From Richelia sinica FACHB-800 (GTDB taxonomy: Bacteria; Cyanobacteriota; Cyanobacteriia; Cyanobacteriales; Nostocaceae), in NCBI RefSeq assembly GCF_014698825.1, contig NZ_JACJTT010000003.1, forward strand, positions 1 through 64,000: DNA of 64,000 bases, in the 5' to 3' direction. Positions 1 to 9,501 of the stretch are shown here, in pieces. A program made the translations under genes and the position numbers. Below the pieces are notes generated by a model that saw only the letters and a list, made by a program, of their open reading frames with translations, did no database searches and had not been told where the DNA came from. Each line of letters starts with the position of its first letter. Position 1 is the first letter of the stretch.

Positions 1-900
1 GCAACATCAGAATTATCATTTGGTGATTTAGATGGTCTGGAATCTTCTTCAGATGCAAATCTGGGAACAGAAACAGTTTTCCAAGAAAATATTGATGATT
101 TATTTGGGTTAACAGAAGAAACACCAGCAACATCAGAATTATCATTTGGTGATTTAGATGGTCTGGAATCTTCTTCAGATGCAAATCTGGGAACAGAAAC
201 AGTTTTCCAAGAAAATATTGATGATTTATTTGGGTTAACAGAAGAAACACCAGCAACATCAGAATTATCCTTTGGTGATTTAGATGGGTTGGAATCTTCT
301 TCAGATGCGAATCTGGGAACAGAAACAGTTTTCCAAGAAAATATTGATGATTTATTTGGAGTAACAGAAGAAACACCAGCAACATCAGAATTATCATTTG
401 GTGATTTAGATGGTCTGGAATCTTCTTCAGATGCAAATCTGGGAACAGAAACAGTTTTCCAAGAAAATATTGATGATTTATTTGGGTTAACAGAAGAAAC
501 ACCAGCAACATCAGAATTATCCTTTGGTGATTTAGATGGGTTGGAATCTTCTTCAGATGCGAATCTGGGAACAGAAACAGTTTTCCAAGAAAATATTGAT
601 GATTTATTTGGAGTAACAGAAGAAACACCAGCAACATCAGAATTATCCTTTGGTGATTTAGATGGGTTGGAATCTTCTTCAGATGCGAATCTGGGAACAG
701 AAACAGTTTTCCAAGAAAATATTGATGATTTATTTGGAGTAACAGAAGAAACACCAGCAACATCAGAATTATCATTTGGTGATTTAGATGGTCTGGAATC
801 TTCTTCAGATACAAATCTGGGAACAGAAACAGTTTTCCAAGAAAATATTGATGATTTATTTGGGTTAACAGAAGAAACACCAGCAACACCAGAATTATCA
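1..900 (+). repeat. In-gene tandem repeat, 126-bp unit (42 aa), at least 7 copies
   Basis: The unit starting GCAACATCAGAATTATC recurs exactly every 126 bp (1, 127, 253, 379, 505, 631, 757), and the array runs off the left edge. Copies differ only at a few bases and fall into subtypes (TCATTT or TCCTTT; GGGTTA or GGAGTA), which points to recent expansion and homogenisation. Each unit encodes one acidic segment with the motif NIDDLFG and the motif LSFGDLDGL. A diverged copy of the same pattern (VDDLF, LEFGD) follows at about 940-1015. Confidence 0.97.
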
Positions 901-3900
901 TTTGGTGATTTTGAAGCGATCGCACCACAAGAGATACCATCGTCAAATGTAGATGATCTATTTACAGAACTGCCAGAACCACAACTCATCGATAACGAGT
1001 TAGAATTTGGGGATGCTTTCAATGCACCATCAGAAACCAACGAATTTGCAACCACAATTCAAGATTTCGATAGTTTCTGGGGAGAAGTAGATGCCTCCTC
1101 CACACCTGAATTAGGTGCAGAATTAACCACACCCGCAGAAACCAACGAATTTGCAACCACAATTCAGGATTTCGATAGTTTCTGGGGAGAAGTAGATGCC
1201 TCCTCCACACCTGAGTTAGGTGCAGAATTAACCACACCCGCAGAAACCAACGAATTTGCAACCACAATTCAGGATTTCGATAGTTTCTGGGGAGAAGTAA
1301 ATGCTTCCTCCACACCTGAATTATCTGCTGTAGGTGAGCAAGATGTAGCTAGAGACTTAGAAGCTAGTTTATTTGCCGCAGCAGCCGAAGAAATTGTTGA
1401 AGAACAGCAGGAATCTCTACCTACCTATGATTTTTATCTAGAAAACTTTGATTTCTCAGTTCCAGAAACAGAACTGTTACCACGTCCTAATCTCACAGCG
1501 GATCTAGGTGAAAGTTTGTTTGCAGATTTAGATGATCAATCAGCAGCAACTACTACCGAAGAGGATGATTTATCTAGTCCAGAAGTTGAAAGCTTCTCTT
1601 CAGATACCCACGATTTGGACTTGACTTTAGAAGTACCACAAGAATCTTCAGAATCAACTCCTGTAATCCAAAGTTTTGTAGATTTAGAACTTGACCTGTT
1701 TGATGGTGTGGAAGATGAGAGTGTTGACAACTCCTTCGCTGTAGACAATGAAACTACTCCAGCACCAAGTCTAGAGACAGAAAGTACAGATGATTTTGAT
1801 GATTTGCTGCAAATAGATAGTCAGTCAGAAATAACAGTAGCAGATGATATTAACCTCAATCTAGACAGCAGCGAGTGGGAAGAACCCCAATTAGCAACGG
1901 ATAACGAAGCAGATTTAGAAATTGCAGACGCTGGTTTTGATTTTGAATCAGAGTTAAATCTGACAGAGGACACAGCTGAGGAATCTTTACCTGTCAATGA
2001 AATCACCTCAGATACATCTGTCATTGAGAGAGATGTAGTCGCTAATCCAGAGTTAGCCTCTGCACCTACAACTACAGATGAAAATGCCAACCAAGAATTG
2101 GGATTGGATGAATTTGCAGAATTAGAAGCATTATTAGACGAACCACCAGTACAAACTCCACCTGCGGCATTTATCCCCGATGCAGATTTTGATGCTTTAG
2201 AGGCTTTACTAGGTGATGAATCAACACCAGCCACACCTCCACCTCCTCCTGTGGCCGCACCACCTGTTGTACCACGTACACCTGCTATAAGTGCAGTAGC
2301 AGTTGAAGATGAATTTAGTGATTTAGAGAAACTGTTGGCAGAAGCAGATCAATCGATGTCGCATACACCAGCGATGAAAGGCAATGCCGGCAGAAACCAA
2401 CGTCCAACCACTCGACGGGTAACTAGGGAAGAAACCATGAAAATCCCCGTCAAGCAACTGGATGAAATGAGTAACTTGGTTGGGGAGTTGGTAGTTAACC
2501 GTAACACTTTAGAGCAGGATCATGAGCGTTTGCGTCAATCTTTAGATAACTTGCTGGTTCAGGTGCAACATCTTTCCGATGTGGGCGCAAGGATGCAAGA
2601 ATTGTATGAGCGATCGCTCCTTGAATCATCGCTATTAGCCAGTCGAAGAAGTAGAGACCATGGTCATAGCTTCGGACATGGTAACGACCGAGGCTTCAGC
2701 GAATTAGAAATGGACAGGTTTACACCCTTCCACACTTTGTCACAGGAAATGATTGAGTTCATCGTCCGGGTACGGGAGTCAGCTAGTGACATCGACTTTG
2801 TGACAGAAGAAACAGAAAGAGTCGGTAGACAATTTCGCCAAGTCACCACCCAACTGCAAGAAGGACTGACCAAAGCGCGAATGGTGCCCTTTGCCCAAGC
2901 GATTGACCGTCTGCGTCGTGGTGTCAGAGATAACGCTCTCAAATATGGTAAGCAAGTAGAATTGCAGACAGAAGGAGCAGAGACATTAATCGACAAGATG
3001 ATTTTAGATCACTTGACCGATCCATTGACTCATATGCTTAATAATGCGATCGCTCACGGTATTGAAACACCAGAAGTTCGTCAAGCCGCAGGTAAACCAC
3101 CCACTGGCATTATAACCATTCGTGCCTTCCACCAAGGCAACCAAACAGTGATTTCCGTCAGCGATGACGGTGCAGGGATTGATATCGAAACAGTCAAAAC
3201 CAAAGCCATTAAAAAAGGCATCATTACTGCACAGCAAGCGCAAACCCTATCACGCCAAGATTTCTACGACATCTTATTCCTACCCAGTTTTAGTACCGCC
3301 GACCAAATCGACGATATTAAAGGGCGGGGTGTAGGTATGGACGTAGTACGTACCGATATTAGCGAAATTCGTGGTGTGGTAAGTACAGATTCAGCTGTTG
3401 GTAAAGGCACAACCTTCACCATTCGTCTACCATTAACACTGAGTATCTGTAAAGCCCTATGCTGCGTTTCCGAGAAAAGCAGAATTGCCTTCCCCATGGA
3501 CGGGATAGAAGACACCGTTGATATCCCCACTAAAAACGTTCACCAAGATGCAGAAGGCAACTTATTTATTAACTGGCGCGACTCCATGTTACCCTTCAAA
3601 CCTCTGAAGGAAATATTAGCCTTCAACCGCCATCTAAGTCGTGGTAGCGTCTATGGGGGAACTCGTGATGATGACATGATTTCCGTCATCGTTTTACGCT
3701 CTGGCAACACATTAGTAGGCTTACAAGTCGATCTAGTTCTGAGCGAACAAGAAATAGTAATTAAGCAGTTTGAAGGCCCAGCACCTAAACCCAGTGGTGT
3801 TGCTGGTGCTACCGTACTTGGTGATGGTCGCATTATGCCTATTGCTGACGTACTCGAAATCATCGACATCTTCCAAGGCAAGATGTCCAAACAAATTGGT

Positions 3901-4344
3901 GGTGCTGCTTGGCAACAAAAATTACCTTCTGTTCCAGAAATAGTTGATGAGAAGATAGAACCAACGGTATTGATTGTGGACGACTCCATTACAGTCCGAG
4001 AATTGCTATCTCTCACCTTTAACAAAGCTGGATATCGAGTGGAACAAGCCCGTGATGGTCAGGAAGCCTGGGATAAACTACGTTCCGGTTTACCATGTGA
4101 TATCGTCTTCTGTGACATTGAAATGCCTCGCTGCGACGGTCTAGAACTGCTGTCACGAATTCAAAAGGATTCCTCCCTCAACCACCTGCCTATTGCTATG
4201 CTCACCTCCAGAGGTGCAGATAAACATAAACAAATGGCAGTGCAGCTTGGTGCTAGCGGCTACTTTACCAAACCTTATTTGGAAGAAGCCTTACTGGAAG
4301 CAGCTTCTCGCATTCTGAAGGGAGAAAAGTTGGTAACAGCATAG
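1..4344 (+). CDS. CheA-type hybrid histidine kinase with tandem-repeat linker (5' end outside window)
   Basis: The frame is open from base 1, so the start and the expected N-terminal Hpt domain lie upstream; the TTG at 289 is only an in-repeat codon. About 800 acidic, low-complexity residues come first, including 42-residue repeats (1 to about 900) and 35-residue repeats (1033-1347). The CheA dimerisation segment follows (MKIPVKQLDEMSNLVGEL, from 2437), then the HATPase (N-box near 3030 with LNNAIAHG; G-boxes DDGAGI and GRGVGMD), a CheW-like domain (about 3440-3880) and a receiver domain (about 3960-4320) with phospho-acceptor Asp in CDIEMP (codon 4114-4116) and Lys in TKPY. This is the layout of cyanobacterial PilL/HmpE/TaxAY-type kinases that drive type IV pilus motility or phototaxis. 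Which paralogue it is cannot be told without the upstream genes. Confidence 0.95.
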   Translation, partial: ATSELSFGDLDGLESSSDANLGTETVFQENIDDLFGLTEETPATSELSFGDLDGLESSSDANLGTETVFQENIDDLFGLTEETPATSELSFGDLDGLESSSDANLGTETVFQENIDDLFGVTEETPATSELSFGDLDGLESSSDANLGTETVFQENIDDLFGLTEETPATSELSFGDLDGLESSSDANLGTETVFQENIDDLFGVTEETPATSELSFGDLDGLESSSDANLGTETVFQENIDDLFGVTEETPATSELSFGDLDGLESSSDTNLGTETVFQENIDDLFGLTEETPATPELSFGDFEAIAPQEIPSSNVDDLFTELPEPQLIDNELEFGDAFNAPSETNEFATTIQDFDSFWGEVDASSTPELGAELTTPAETNEFATTIQDFDSFWGEVDASSTPELGAELTTPAETNEFATTIQDFDSFWGEVNASSTPELSAVGEQDVARDLEASLFAAAAEEIVEEQQESLPTYDFYLENFDFSVPETELLPRPNLTADLGESLFADLDDQSAATTTEEDDLSSPEVESFSSDTHDLDLTLEVPQESSESTPVIQSFVDLELDLFDGVEDESVDNSFAVDNETTPAPSLETESTDDFDDLLQIDSQSEITVADDINLNLDSSEWEEPQLATDNEADLEIADAGFDFESELNLTEDTAEESLPVNEITSDTSVIERDVVANPELASAPTTTDENANQELGLDEFAELEALLDEPPVQTPPAAFIPDADFDALEALLGDESTPATPPPPPVAAPPVVPRTPAISAVAVEDEFSDLEKLLAEADQSMSHTPAMKGNAGRNQRPTTRRVTREETMKIPVKQLDEMSNLVGELVVNRNTLEQDHERLRQSLDNLLVQVQHLSDVGARMQELYERSLLESSLLASRRSRDHGHSFGHGNDRGFSELEMDRFTPFHTLSQEMIEFIVRVRESASDIDFVTEETERVGRQFRQVTTQLQEGLTKARMVPFAQAIDRLRRGVRDNALKYGKQVELQTEGAETLIDKMILDHLTDPLTHMLNNAIAHGIETPEVRQAAGKPPTGIITIRAFHQGNQTVISVSDDGAGIDIETVKTKAIKKGIITAQQAQTLSRQDFYDILFLPSFSTADQIDDIKGRGVGMDVVRTDISEIRGVVSTDSAVGKGTTFTIRLPLTLSICKALCCVSEKSRIAFPMDGIEDTVDIPTKNVHQDAEGNLFINWRDSMLPFKPLKEILAFNRHLSRGSVYGGTRDDDMISVIVLRSGNTLVGLQVDLVLSEQEIVIKQFEGPAPKPSGVAGATVLGDGRIMPIADVLEIIDIFQGKMSKQIGGAAWQQKLPSVPEIVDEKIEPTVLIVDDSITVRELLSLTFNKAGYRVEQARDGQEAWDKLRSGLPCDIVFCDIEMPRCDGLELLSRIQKDSSLNHLPIAMLTSRGADKHKQMAVQLGASGYFTKPYLEEALLEAASRILKGEKLVTA
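1033..1347 (+). repeat. In-gene tandem repeat, 105-bp unit (35 aa), 3 copies
   Basis: Units starting GAAACCAACGAATTTGC lie at 1033, 1138 and 1243. Each encodes ETNEFATTIQDFDSFWGEV followed by a Ser/Thr/Pro-rich tail. The third copy diverges at its end. It belongs to the same acidic linker of the CheA-like kinase as the 126-bp array, but the unit sequence is different. Confidence 0.95.
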
Positions 4345-4500
4345 GGTTCAGAAGTATGGCTGCGCCACGCTGCGCGAACAGAAGTTCAGAAGTTCAGAAG
4401 TTCAGGAGTTCAGAAGTTCAGAAGTATGGCTGCGCCACACTACGCGAACAGGAGTATGCCTCCGGCACGCTGTGCGAAAAGAAGTTTAAAAATGCAAGAA
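4345..4500. repeat. Mosaic of GTTCAGAA tandem octamers and GC-rich dispersed repeats
   Basis: Five tandem copies of GTTCAGAA (one with a G substitution) fill 4384-4423. They are flanked by two near-identical modules, AGTATGGCTGCGCCACGCTG (from about 4353) and its relative from about 4422. A third related module, GAGTATGCCTCCGGCACGCT, lies at about 4451. Such composite short repeats are typical of Nostocales intergenic DNA. No coding potential is seen. Confidence 0.85.
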
Positions 4501-4516
4501 GAAAGCAGCAATCACA

Positions 4517-4609
4517 TTAATTATTCTGTAACTCCTGTCTTCTTCTTTCTATGGCATTAAATTATTCTGTAACTCCTGCAACTTCTGTAACTTCTGTCTT
4601 CTTCTTTCT
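4517..4609. repeat. Duplicated segment spanning the 3' end of the NAD(P)HX repair gene
   Basis: A stretch TTAATTATTCTGTAACTCCT followed by GTCTTCTTCTTTCT occurs at 4517-4550. It recurs at about 4557-4609, where extra ACTTCTGTA units are inserted. The second copy supplies the stop codon and the last codons (KKKTEVTEV and onward) of the leftward gene, so the repeat has become coding sequence. Confidence 0.8.
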
Positions 4610-6127
4610 GCCTCTACTCAGTGCAGGAATTAAATACTGTGTCAAAGTGAAGGCATCTACACCTAACTCTGTTCTTTCCTGGGCAGCTAAAATTCCTGCT
4701 TGGGAATGCCACCACGAAGCAGTGGCAACTATATCTTCAATTGCAAACTTATTCTCACTTTGGGCAATTAATCCACCCAATAACCCGGTTAATACGTCAC
4801 CGCTACCACCACGGGCCAAGGCTGATGTACTTTCTGGGTTAATCCAAACTATACCTTGGGGATTAGCGATCGCTATTCTTGCCCCTTTTAATAATACTAC
4901 TGCCCCACTTTGGGCGGCTGCGGTTTGTACAGCTTGGACTCTATCTGTGTAACTAATTTCAGGAAACAGCCGATGAAATTCACCTGTGTGGGGTGTGAGT
5001 ACGGTGACTGCTTGGCGTTTCTGTAAAGTGGGAATGGTTCCTAACTGGGCTAGGACATTTAGCCCATCTGCATCAAGGACGAGGGGAGATTTACTAGCTA
5101 ATACCTGTTGCACAATGGCTGTGGTATCTTTAGTTAAACCAGGGCCACAAGCGATCGCACTAAATGAATGTAAATCTGTGTTATCTGGTAATTCTAAATC
5201 AGCAATTGCCCCTGTTTCTGTTTCTGGACAACCAATAATTAAAGCCTCTGGCAAATGAGATACCAACAAGGGTTTAATTGACTCTGGCACTGCAATAGAT
5301 AACATCCCCACACCACTGGCACGGGCACCTAAACCAGTGATAATTGCCCCTCCCGCATAACGTCGCGAACCACAAATTAATAGTAAATGTCCTTGTTTAT
5401 ATTTATGAGTAATCAAAGGACGGGGTAAGGGTAAAGAAGTTAGAGCCGTTGCTGTAGTGATACGTTTAACTGGGGGTGATTCTCCTAACACAGCATAGAT
5501 ATATGCCAAAGGAATATCAAAGTCAATTAATTCGGCTTTCCCAATATAATCGAGGGCATTTTCTTGCAGTAAACCTTGTTTCCATAGACCCAAACACAAG
5601 GTATAAGTTGCCTGAATTGCTGTTCCTAAAATTGCACCTGTATCAGTATGAATTCCAGAAGGTAAATCAATACTAATGATTGGTGTATTACTAGCATTAA
5701 AGTAACTAATCGCCGCAGCAATTGGCTCAGTAATTTCCCTTTCTAAGCCAAAGCCAAATAAACCATCAATTAAAAAATCGCAACTTGGTAAATCTTCAAT
5801 ATTTTCATAACAGGAAATATCTAAACTTTTCACATATTGTAAATGCTGGGCAGTTAGTTCTTTATATTTGCTAAAAGGTGCATAAATCCAAACTTCGTAG
5901 CCACGCCAGTGTAACTCTCGACCTACAACTAAAGCATCTCCACCATTATGACCGGGGCCAACTAAAATACCCACACGTTGCTTTGTAGGAAATAATTTCT
6001 GGATACGCTGGGAAATTAATCCTGCCACTTTTTCCATTAAGGCGGCAACAGGCATCCCAGCAGCAAAAATTCTCTCCTCAATTTCCCGCATTTGTGCAGC
6101 AGTAACTATGATTTGTTCTTTGTTCAT
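4562..6127 (-). CDS. nnrD: Bifunctional NAD(P)H-hydrate epimerase / ADP-dependent NAD(P)H-hydrate dehydratase
   Basis: A metabolite-repair enzyme of 521 aa. The N-terminal half (about 1-220) is the YjeF_N epimerase with VGPGHNGGDALVVGRELH and the Asp-containing FLIDGLFGFG. The C-terminal half (about 230-505) is the ribokinase-like dehydratase with LTPHTGEFHRLFP and the catalytic ARGGSGDVLTG. Together they epimerise S/R-NAD(P)HX and dehydrate it back to NAD(P)H using ADP. Length and order are normal for the fused family. The last 15 or so residues (RKKKTEVTEVAGVTE) are not family-like and come from the neighbouring short tandem repeat. The ATG at 6127 is followed directly by a family-like N-terminus. 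It is transcribed alone, facing the CheA gene. Confidence 0.95.
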   Translation of the reverse strand: MNKEQIIVTAAQMREIEERIFAAGMPVAALMEKVAGLISQRIQKLFPTKQRVGILVGPGHNGGDALVVGRELHWRGYEVWIYAPFSKYKELTAQHLQYVKSLDISCYENIEDLPSCDFLIDGLFGFGLEREITEPIAAAISYFNASNTPIISIDLPSGIHTDTGAILGTAIQATYTLCLGLWKQGLLQENALDYIGKAELIDFDIPLAYIYAVLGESPPVKRITTATALTSLPLPRPLITHKYKQGHLLLICGSRRYAGGAIITGLGARASGVGMLSIAVPESIKPLLVSHLPEALIIGCPETETGAIADLELPDNTDLHSFSAIACGPGLTKDTTAIVQQVLASKSPLVLDADGLNVLAQLGTIPTLQKRQAVTVLTPHTGEFHRLFPEISYTDRVQAVQTAAAQSGAVVLLKGARIAIANPQGIVWINPESTSALARGGSGDVLTGLLGGLIAQSENKFAIEDIVATASWWHSQAGILAAQERTELGVDAFTLTQYLIPALSRGRKKKTEVTEVAGVTE

Positions 6128-6255
6128 TAGTGAATTTATTGATGAATTTAATTTGCTTTGTCAGTTTAAGAAATAAATAGTATTTTGAAAAAAAGACCAA
6201 TATGTAATACCAACTCTCCAAAAACAACCAACATATTGAACAAACCCCTCCCCAA

Positions 6256-6277
6256 CCCTCCCCGCAAGCGGGGAGGG
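6256..6277. repeat. Dispersed GC-rich hairpin repeat
   Basis: CCCTCCCCGC, AA, GCGGGGAGGG forms a perfect 10-bp stem in an otherwise AT-rich spacer (6128-6384). Flanking CCCCTCCCC and GGGTGGGG tracts extend the symmetry. The form resembles cyanobacterial dispersed palindromes. It could also affect the end of the SPOR-like transcript's downstream region, but there is no U-tract. Confidence 0.7.
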
Positions 6278-6384
6278 TGCACGATAGTGCGGGTGGGGTA
6301 ATCATCTGTTGCCAACATTGTTCAATTTCGTACAGGAAATAGGGACTTTTTGTGAAAATTCTCCTATTCCCTATAACCTAGTTT

Positions 6385-7002
6385 TTACCGTCCGTAATAA
6401 ACTCTGGCATTACCATAACCCGATTTGCGAATATAATTATTCCATTGTTCTGCATCCAACCTTTCATTAAAAGGCCCAATAGCAAGATGTGCTCCTAATG
6501 GTTGACTTCTGATCATCACATTGGAGCTTTGATCAATAATTCTGCGAACTCTTTCAGCCATCACAGTTAAGTTTTTGCCATCACTAGGAATCACTACATA
6601 ATAAGCTTTAATATTTCGGCGACGATTATTGCTAGGGGATATTTCTTCACCATTAGTAAAACTCACCACACGTGCGCCACCAACACCGTATGCTTCCAAA
6701 TCTCTCACTCTTTCTACCGCATTTGTTTCTCTATTAAACACCCCCGATTGGATGACATTGCGTCCATTATAAGGACGAATGTAAGCACCACTTTCTACCA
6801 GTCGTACTCGTTCCAAAATGGTAGGATCATCAGTATCGACATAGACAAAATAACGTTCAAAGTTCTGGGTTTGGGCAAATTCAAAACCAGTTTCCGCAGT
6901 TTGTGCCTGTCCAGGACTGGTGTATGTCAGCAATGTGACTCCACCAAGCAGACAGGACAGTAACGGTAAGGATATGAATTGGGCAACTCTAACATTCAGC
7001 AT
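6385..7002 (-). CDS. Exported SPOR-like protein of unknown function
   Basis: A 205-aa protein with an N-terminal signal peptide (hydrophobic residues about 8-30, then an AQA cleavage-like site). The mature part has two tandem segments of similar design (YVDTDDPTILERVRLVESGA then IRPYNGRNVIQSGVFNRETN; later YYVVIPSDGKNLTVMAERVR then IGPFNERLDAEQWNNYIR). This resembles the SPOR/sporulation-related repeat that binds denuded peptidoglycan, so a periplasmic or cell-wall role is inferred. No catalytic motif is visible. Convergent or tandem neighbours do not add information. The family call is tentative. Confidence 0.75.
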   Translation of the reverse strand: MLNVRVAQFISLPLLSCLLGGVTLLTYTSPGQAQTAETGFEFAQTQNFERYFVYVDTDDPTILERVRLVESGAYIRPYNGRNVIQSGVFNRETNAVERVRDLEAYGVGGARVVSFTNGEEISPSNNRRRNIKAYYVVIPSDGKNLTVMAERVRRIIDQSSNVMIRSQPLGAHLAIGPFNERLDAEQWNNYIRKSGYGNARVYYGR

Positions 7003-7113
7003 ATCTATCAGCAGTTGTGTCGAATATTTGTTACCGACTATATTAGACTCATGGTCAAGAAATTGTGATGGGGTTGAGATACACTAAATGTTGACTGTAC
7101 AAGGCTTTTTTAT

Positions 7114-7146
7114 GCAAAAATAAAGCGGTAACTGATAAATTACCGC
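7114..7146 (-). terminator. Rho-independent terminator of the pentapeptide gene
   Basis: On the minus strand, stem GCGGTAA (7146-7140), 8-nt loop and TTACCGC (7131-7125) are followed by TTTATTTTTG. The element lies about 30 nt past the stop codon at 7179. Confidence 0.8.
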
Positions 7147-7178
7147 CAGAGTAACTATTTGAGGTGTCAGTCCTGGTT

Positions 7179-7673
7179 TTACTTACACCCTAAAGATTCG
7201 CGGGTGTCCACACCTGTTTTTGAATTCACCCCACTAGCCTTGGCACACAGTTTTTTGATTTCTACACCATCCAAAACAGCATTTGTAAAATCAGTACCTG
7301 TAATATTCACCGCGTCGAAAGTTGAGCGCAGCATCATAGCATCAGTCAAAATTGCATCACTTAAATCAGCATTTTTGAACCTGGCTAAATAGGCGATACC
7401 GTTACTAAAATCTATGCCATGTAGATTAGCACCGTCTAAAAGAGCACCGTTAAAAACGCTACCCCGTAAATCAGCATTGGCAAAATTAGCATTTTCTAAT
7501 TTGACATTGGTAAACTCAGCCCCAATTAAGCTTTTGCCACTAAAATCCTGACCTTGCAATTCATCACCAGCAGAACGGGTAATGCTAGAAGAACTTGCAG
7601 CTTGTGCCGAAACAGGAAATAACAATAGCGCCACTGCTAAAATCAAGCCAGCTAGGATTCGCCAACACTTCAT
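7179..7673 (-). CDS. Exported (lumenal/periplasmic) pentapeptide-repeat protein
   Basis: 164 aa. Residues 1-25 are a classical signal peptide ending in AQA. The mature protein is a run of A(D/N)LXX pentapeptides ([20 protein letters not shown] and so on), a right-handed beta-helix of about 18 repeats. A short C-terminal part has two Cys (KLCAK and SLGCK) that could form a disulfide. Size and layout match small thylakoid-lumen pentapeptide proteins (TL15/TL17 type) of cyanobacteria and chloroplasts, whose role is not settled. It has its own terminator at 7114-7146. Confidence 0.88.
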   Translation of the reverse strand: MKCWRILAGLILAVALLLFPVSAQAASSSSITRSAGDELQGQDFSGKSLIGAEFTNVKLENANFANADLRGSVFNGALLDGANLHGIDFSNGIAYLARFKNADLSDAILTDAMMLRSTFDAVNITGTDFTNAVLDGVEIKKLCAKASGVNSKTGVDTRESLGCK

Positions 7674-7814
7674 AACTTCAAGTTAATAAATCTAAACAAT
7701 TCCATCATTAATCATTAAACCTTACTAGGGAGTGGGAAGTAATTCTCTGCCAAACCTGGATACATCCCGTAGTATAGATAAATGTTGAGGTGCGATCGCA
7801 TAATTAAACTACCA

Positions 7815-8951
7815 GTGGCTAATCAAGAACACACTACCCCATCTTTGGCACGAACCCCTCTCTATCCATTGGGTGTAGAACTCAAGGCCAGATTTACCAG
7901 CTTTGGCGGTTGGGAAATGCCAGTTCAATATAGTGGTATTACCCAAGAACATCATGCCGTCAGAGATGCAGCAGGCATGTTTGATATTTCTCACATGGGC
8001 AAATTTACCCTCCAAGGTAAAAATCTCATTGACCAACTACAAAAACTAGTTCCTTCTGATCTAAATCGTTTACAACCAGGTCAAGCCCAATATACTGTGC
8101 TATTAAACCCCCAAGGGGGAATAATTGACGACATCATTATCTATTACCAAGGTACAGACAGCACTGCTACTCAAAAAGCAGTAATTATTGTTAACGCTGC
8201 CACCACCACCAAGGATAAAGATTGGCTACTAACCCATCTTTCCCTGGATACAGTCCAGTTTCAAGACCTATCTGGGGATAAAGTTTTAATTGCTATCCAA
8301 GGGCCAAAAGCAGCTTACCATCTTCAGTCCCTCATCTCAGTGGACTTAACCCCCATTGCCAACTTTGGACATTTAGAAACTACCATCTTTGGTCAACCTG
8401 CCTTTATTGCCCGCACAGGTTACACAGGAGAAGACGGTTTTGAAGTCATGGTAGACCCAGAAGTTGGAGTTAAATTGTGGCAGAGTCTGTATGAAGCTGG
8501 TGTTATTCCCTGCGGACTAGGGGCTAGAGATACCCTGCGGCTAGAAGCTGCCATGGCCCTCTATGGACAAGATATTGATGACACCACCACCCCTTTAGAA
8601 GCCGGTTTAGGATGGTTAGTTCATTTAGATACTAAAGGTGACTTTATCGGCAGAAACGTGTTAGCACAACAAAAAGCCCAAGGAGTCCAGCGCAGACTTG
8701 TTGGGTTACAAACTCCAGGGCGGAATATTGCGCGTCACGGTTATCCAGTCCTCTCATCAGACCAAGTAGTTGGAGAAGTGACTAGTGGCACTCTCTCACC
8801 TACCTTGGGATATCCAATTGCTTTAGCTTACGTCCCTACACCATTGGCTAAGACTGGCAACCAACTCGGAGTAGAAATTCGTCACAAAGTTTACCCTACA
8901 CAAGTAGTTAAAAGACCCTTTTATCGTTCAAAAAATCGTGTTAATAACTAA
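7815..8951 (+). CDS. gcvT: Aminomethyltransferase (T-protein) of the glycine cleavage system
   Basis: Transfers the methylene group from H-protein-bound aminomethyl to tetrahydrofolate, releasing ammonia. Family motifs are [34 protein letters not shown] and [20 protein letters not shown]. The frame is open from an ATG at 7782, but the first 11 codons include a HIP1 site and do not look like the family. The GTG at 7815 gives [16 protein letters not shown], the usual cyanobacterial N-terminus, and 378 aa. Neither start has a good Shine-Dalgarno, so the start stays open. It is followed by gcvH and gcvP on the same strand, the standard order in this group; the system feeds photorespiratory C1 metabolism. 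Confidence 0.96.
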   Translation: MANQEHTTPSLARTPLYPLGVELKARFTSFGGWEMPVQYSGITQEHHAVRDAAGMFDISHMGKFTLQGKNLIDQLQKLVPSDLNRLQPGQAQYTVLLNPQGGIIDDIIIYYQGTDSTATQKAVIIVNAATTTKDKDWLLTHLSLDTVQFQDLSGDKVLIAIQGPKAAYHLQSLISVDLTPIANFGHLETTIFGQPAFIARTGYTGEDGFEVMVDPEVGVKLWQSLYEAGVIPCGLGARDTLRLEAAMALYGQDIDDTTTPLEAGLGWLVHLDTKGDFIGRNVLAQQKAQGVQRRLVGLQTPGRNIARHGYPVLSSDQVVGEVTSGTLSPTLGYPIALAYVPTPLAKTGNQLGVEIRHKVYPTQVVKRPFYRSKNRVNN

Positions 8952-9059
8952 TCAAGATGTAGGTTTTTGCGGAATAATGTGTTTTGGGTTACTTTCATTA
9001 CCTCATAGGGTAGAGATGAAAGCGAGAAAAATAGTTTTTTGACGTGGAAAAGGAAATGT

Positions 9060-9446
9060 ATGTCATTTGAATATCCTGATGACCTGAGATACTCGGATAC
9101 CCATGAATATGTCAGACTAGATGGTGAAATTGCCACTGTTGGGATCACTGAATTCGCCATAGACCAACTTGGTGATATTGTCTTTCTGGATGTGGCAGAA
9201 ATTGGTGATGCACTGGATAAGGGAGAAAGTTGTGGCACAATTGAATCCGTTAAAGCCGTTGAAGACTTAAAATCACCAGTGACAGGTACAGTGATCGAAA
9301 GAAATGAAGCCTTGATTAATTCTCCTGAACAGATAGTTGATGACCCTTACGGTGAAGGATGGTTACTTAAAGTCCGTGTCAACGACCCTGAGGAAGTTGA
9401 AGATGGAATGACAGCTAGTGAATATAGTGCCTTAGTAGAAGGTTAA
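9060..9446 (+). CDS. gcvH: Glycine cleavage system H protein
   Basis: 128-aa lipoyl carrier that shuttles the aminomethyl group between P, T and L proteins. The lipoyl-lysine motif is in [13 protein letters not shown], and the N-terminus [10 protein letters not shown] is typical. The frame is open from a TTG at 9039, but the ATG at 9060 is preferred: AAAAGGAAA lies just upstream and [12 protein letters not shown] matches the family. It lies 108 bp after gcvT and 144 bp before gcvP. Confidence 0.97.
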   Translation: MSFEYPDDLRYSDTHEYVRLDGEIATVGITEFAIDQLGDIVFLDVAEIGDALDKGESCGTIESVKAVEDLKSPVTGTVIERNEALINSPEQIVDDPYGEGWLLKVRVNDPEEVEDGMTASEYSALVEG

Positions 9447-9501
9447 TAGGTAGAAGGTTCATAGTTTTGTAGACACCCTTCGAGTTAGCGAAATTTTTTT
9501 G

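Noticed and set aside
1019-2234. Antisense ORFs within the CheA linker (1019-1315, 1536-1748 and 1821-2234)
   Set aside because: They mirror the acidic repeat-rich frame; repeated or biased composition keeps the other frames open. No SD, no family.
289-4344. Start of the CheA-like gene at TTG 289
   Set aside because: The frame is open to base 1 and the repeat continues upstream; 289 is only a codon inside a repeat unit.
7674-7814. Glycine riboswitch before gcvT
   Set aside because: The 140-bp leader shows none of the tandem aptamer core sequences expected; too short for a tandem element.
9039-9059. Upstream TTG start for gcvH
   Set aside because: The ATG at 9060 has a better SD and family-like N-terminus.
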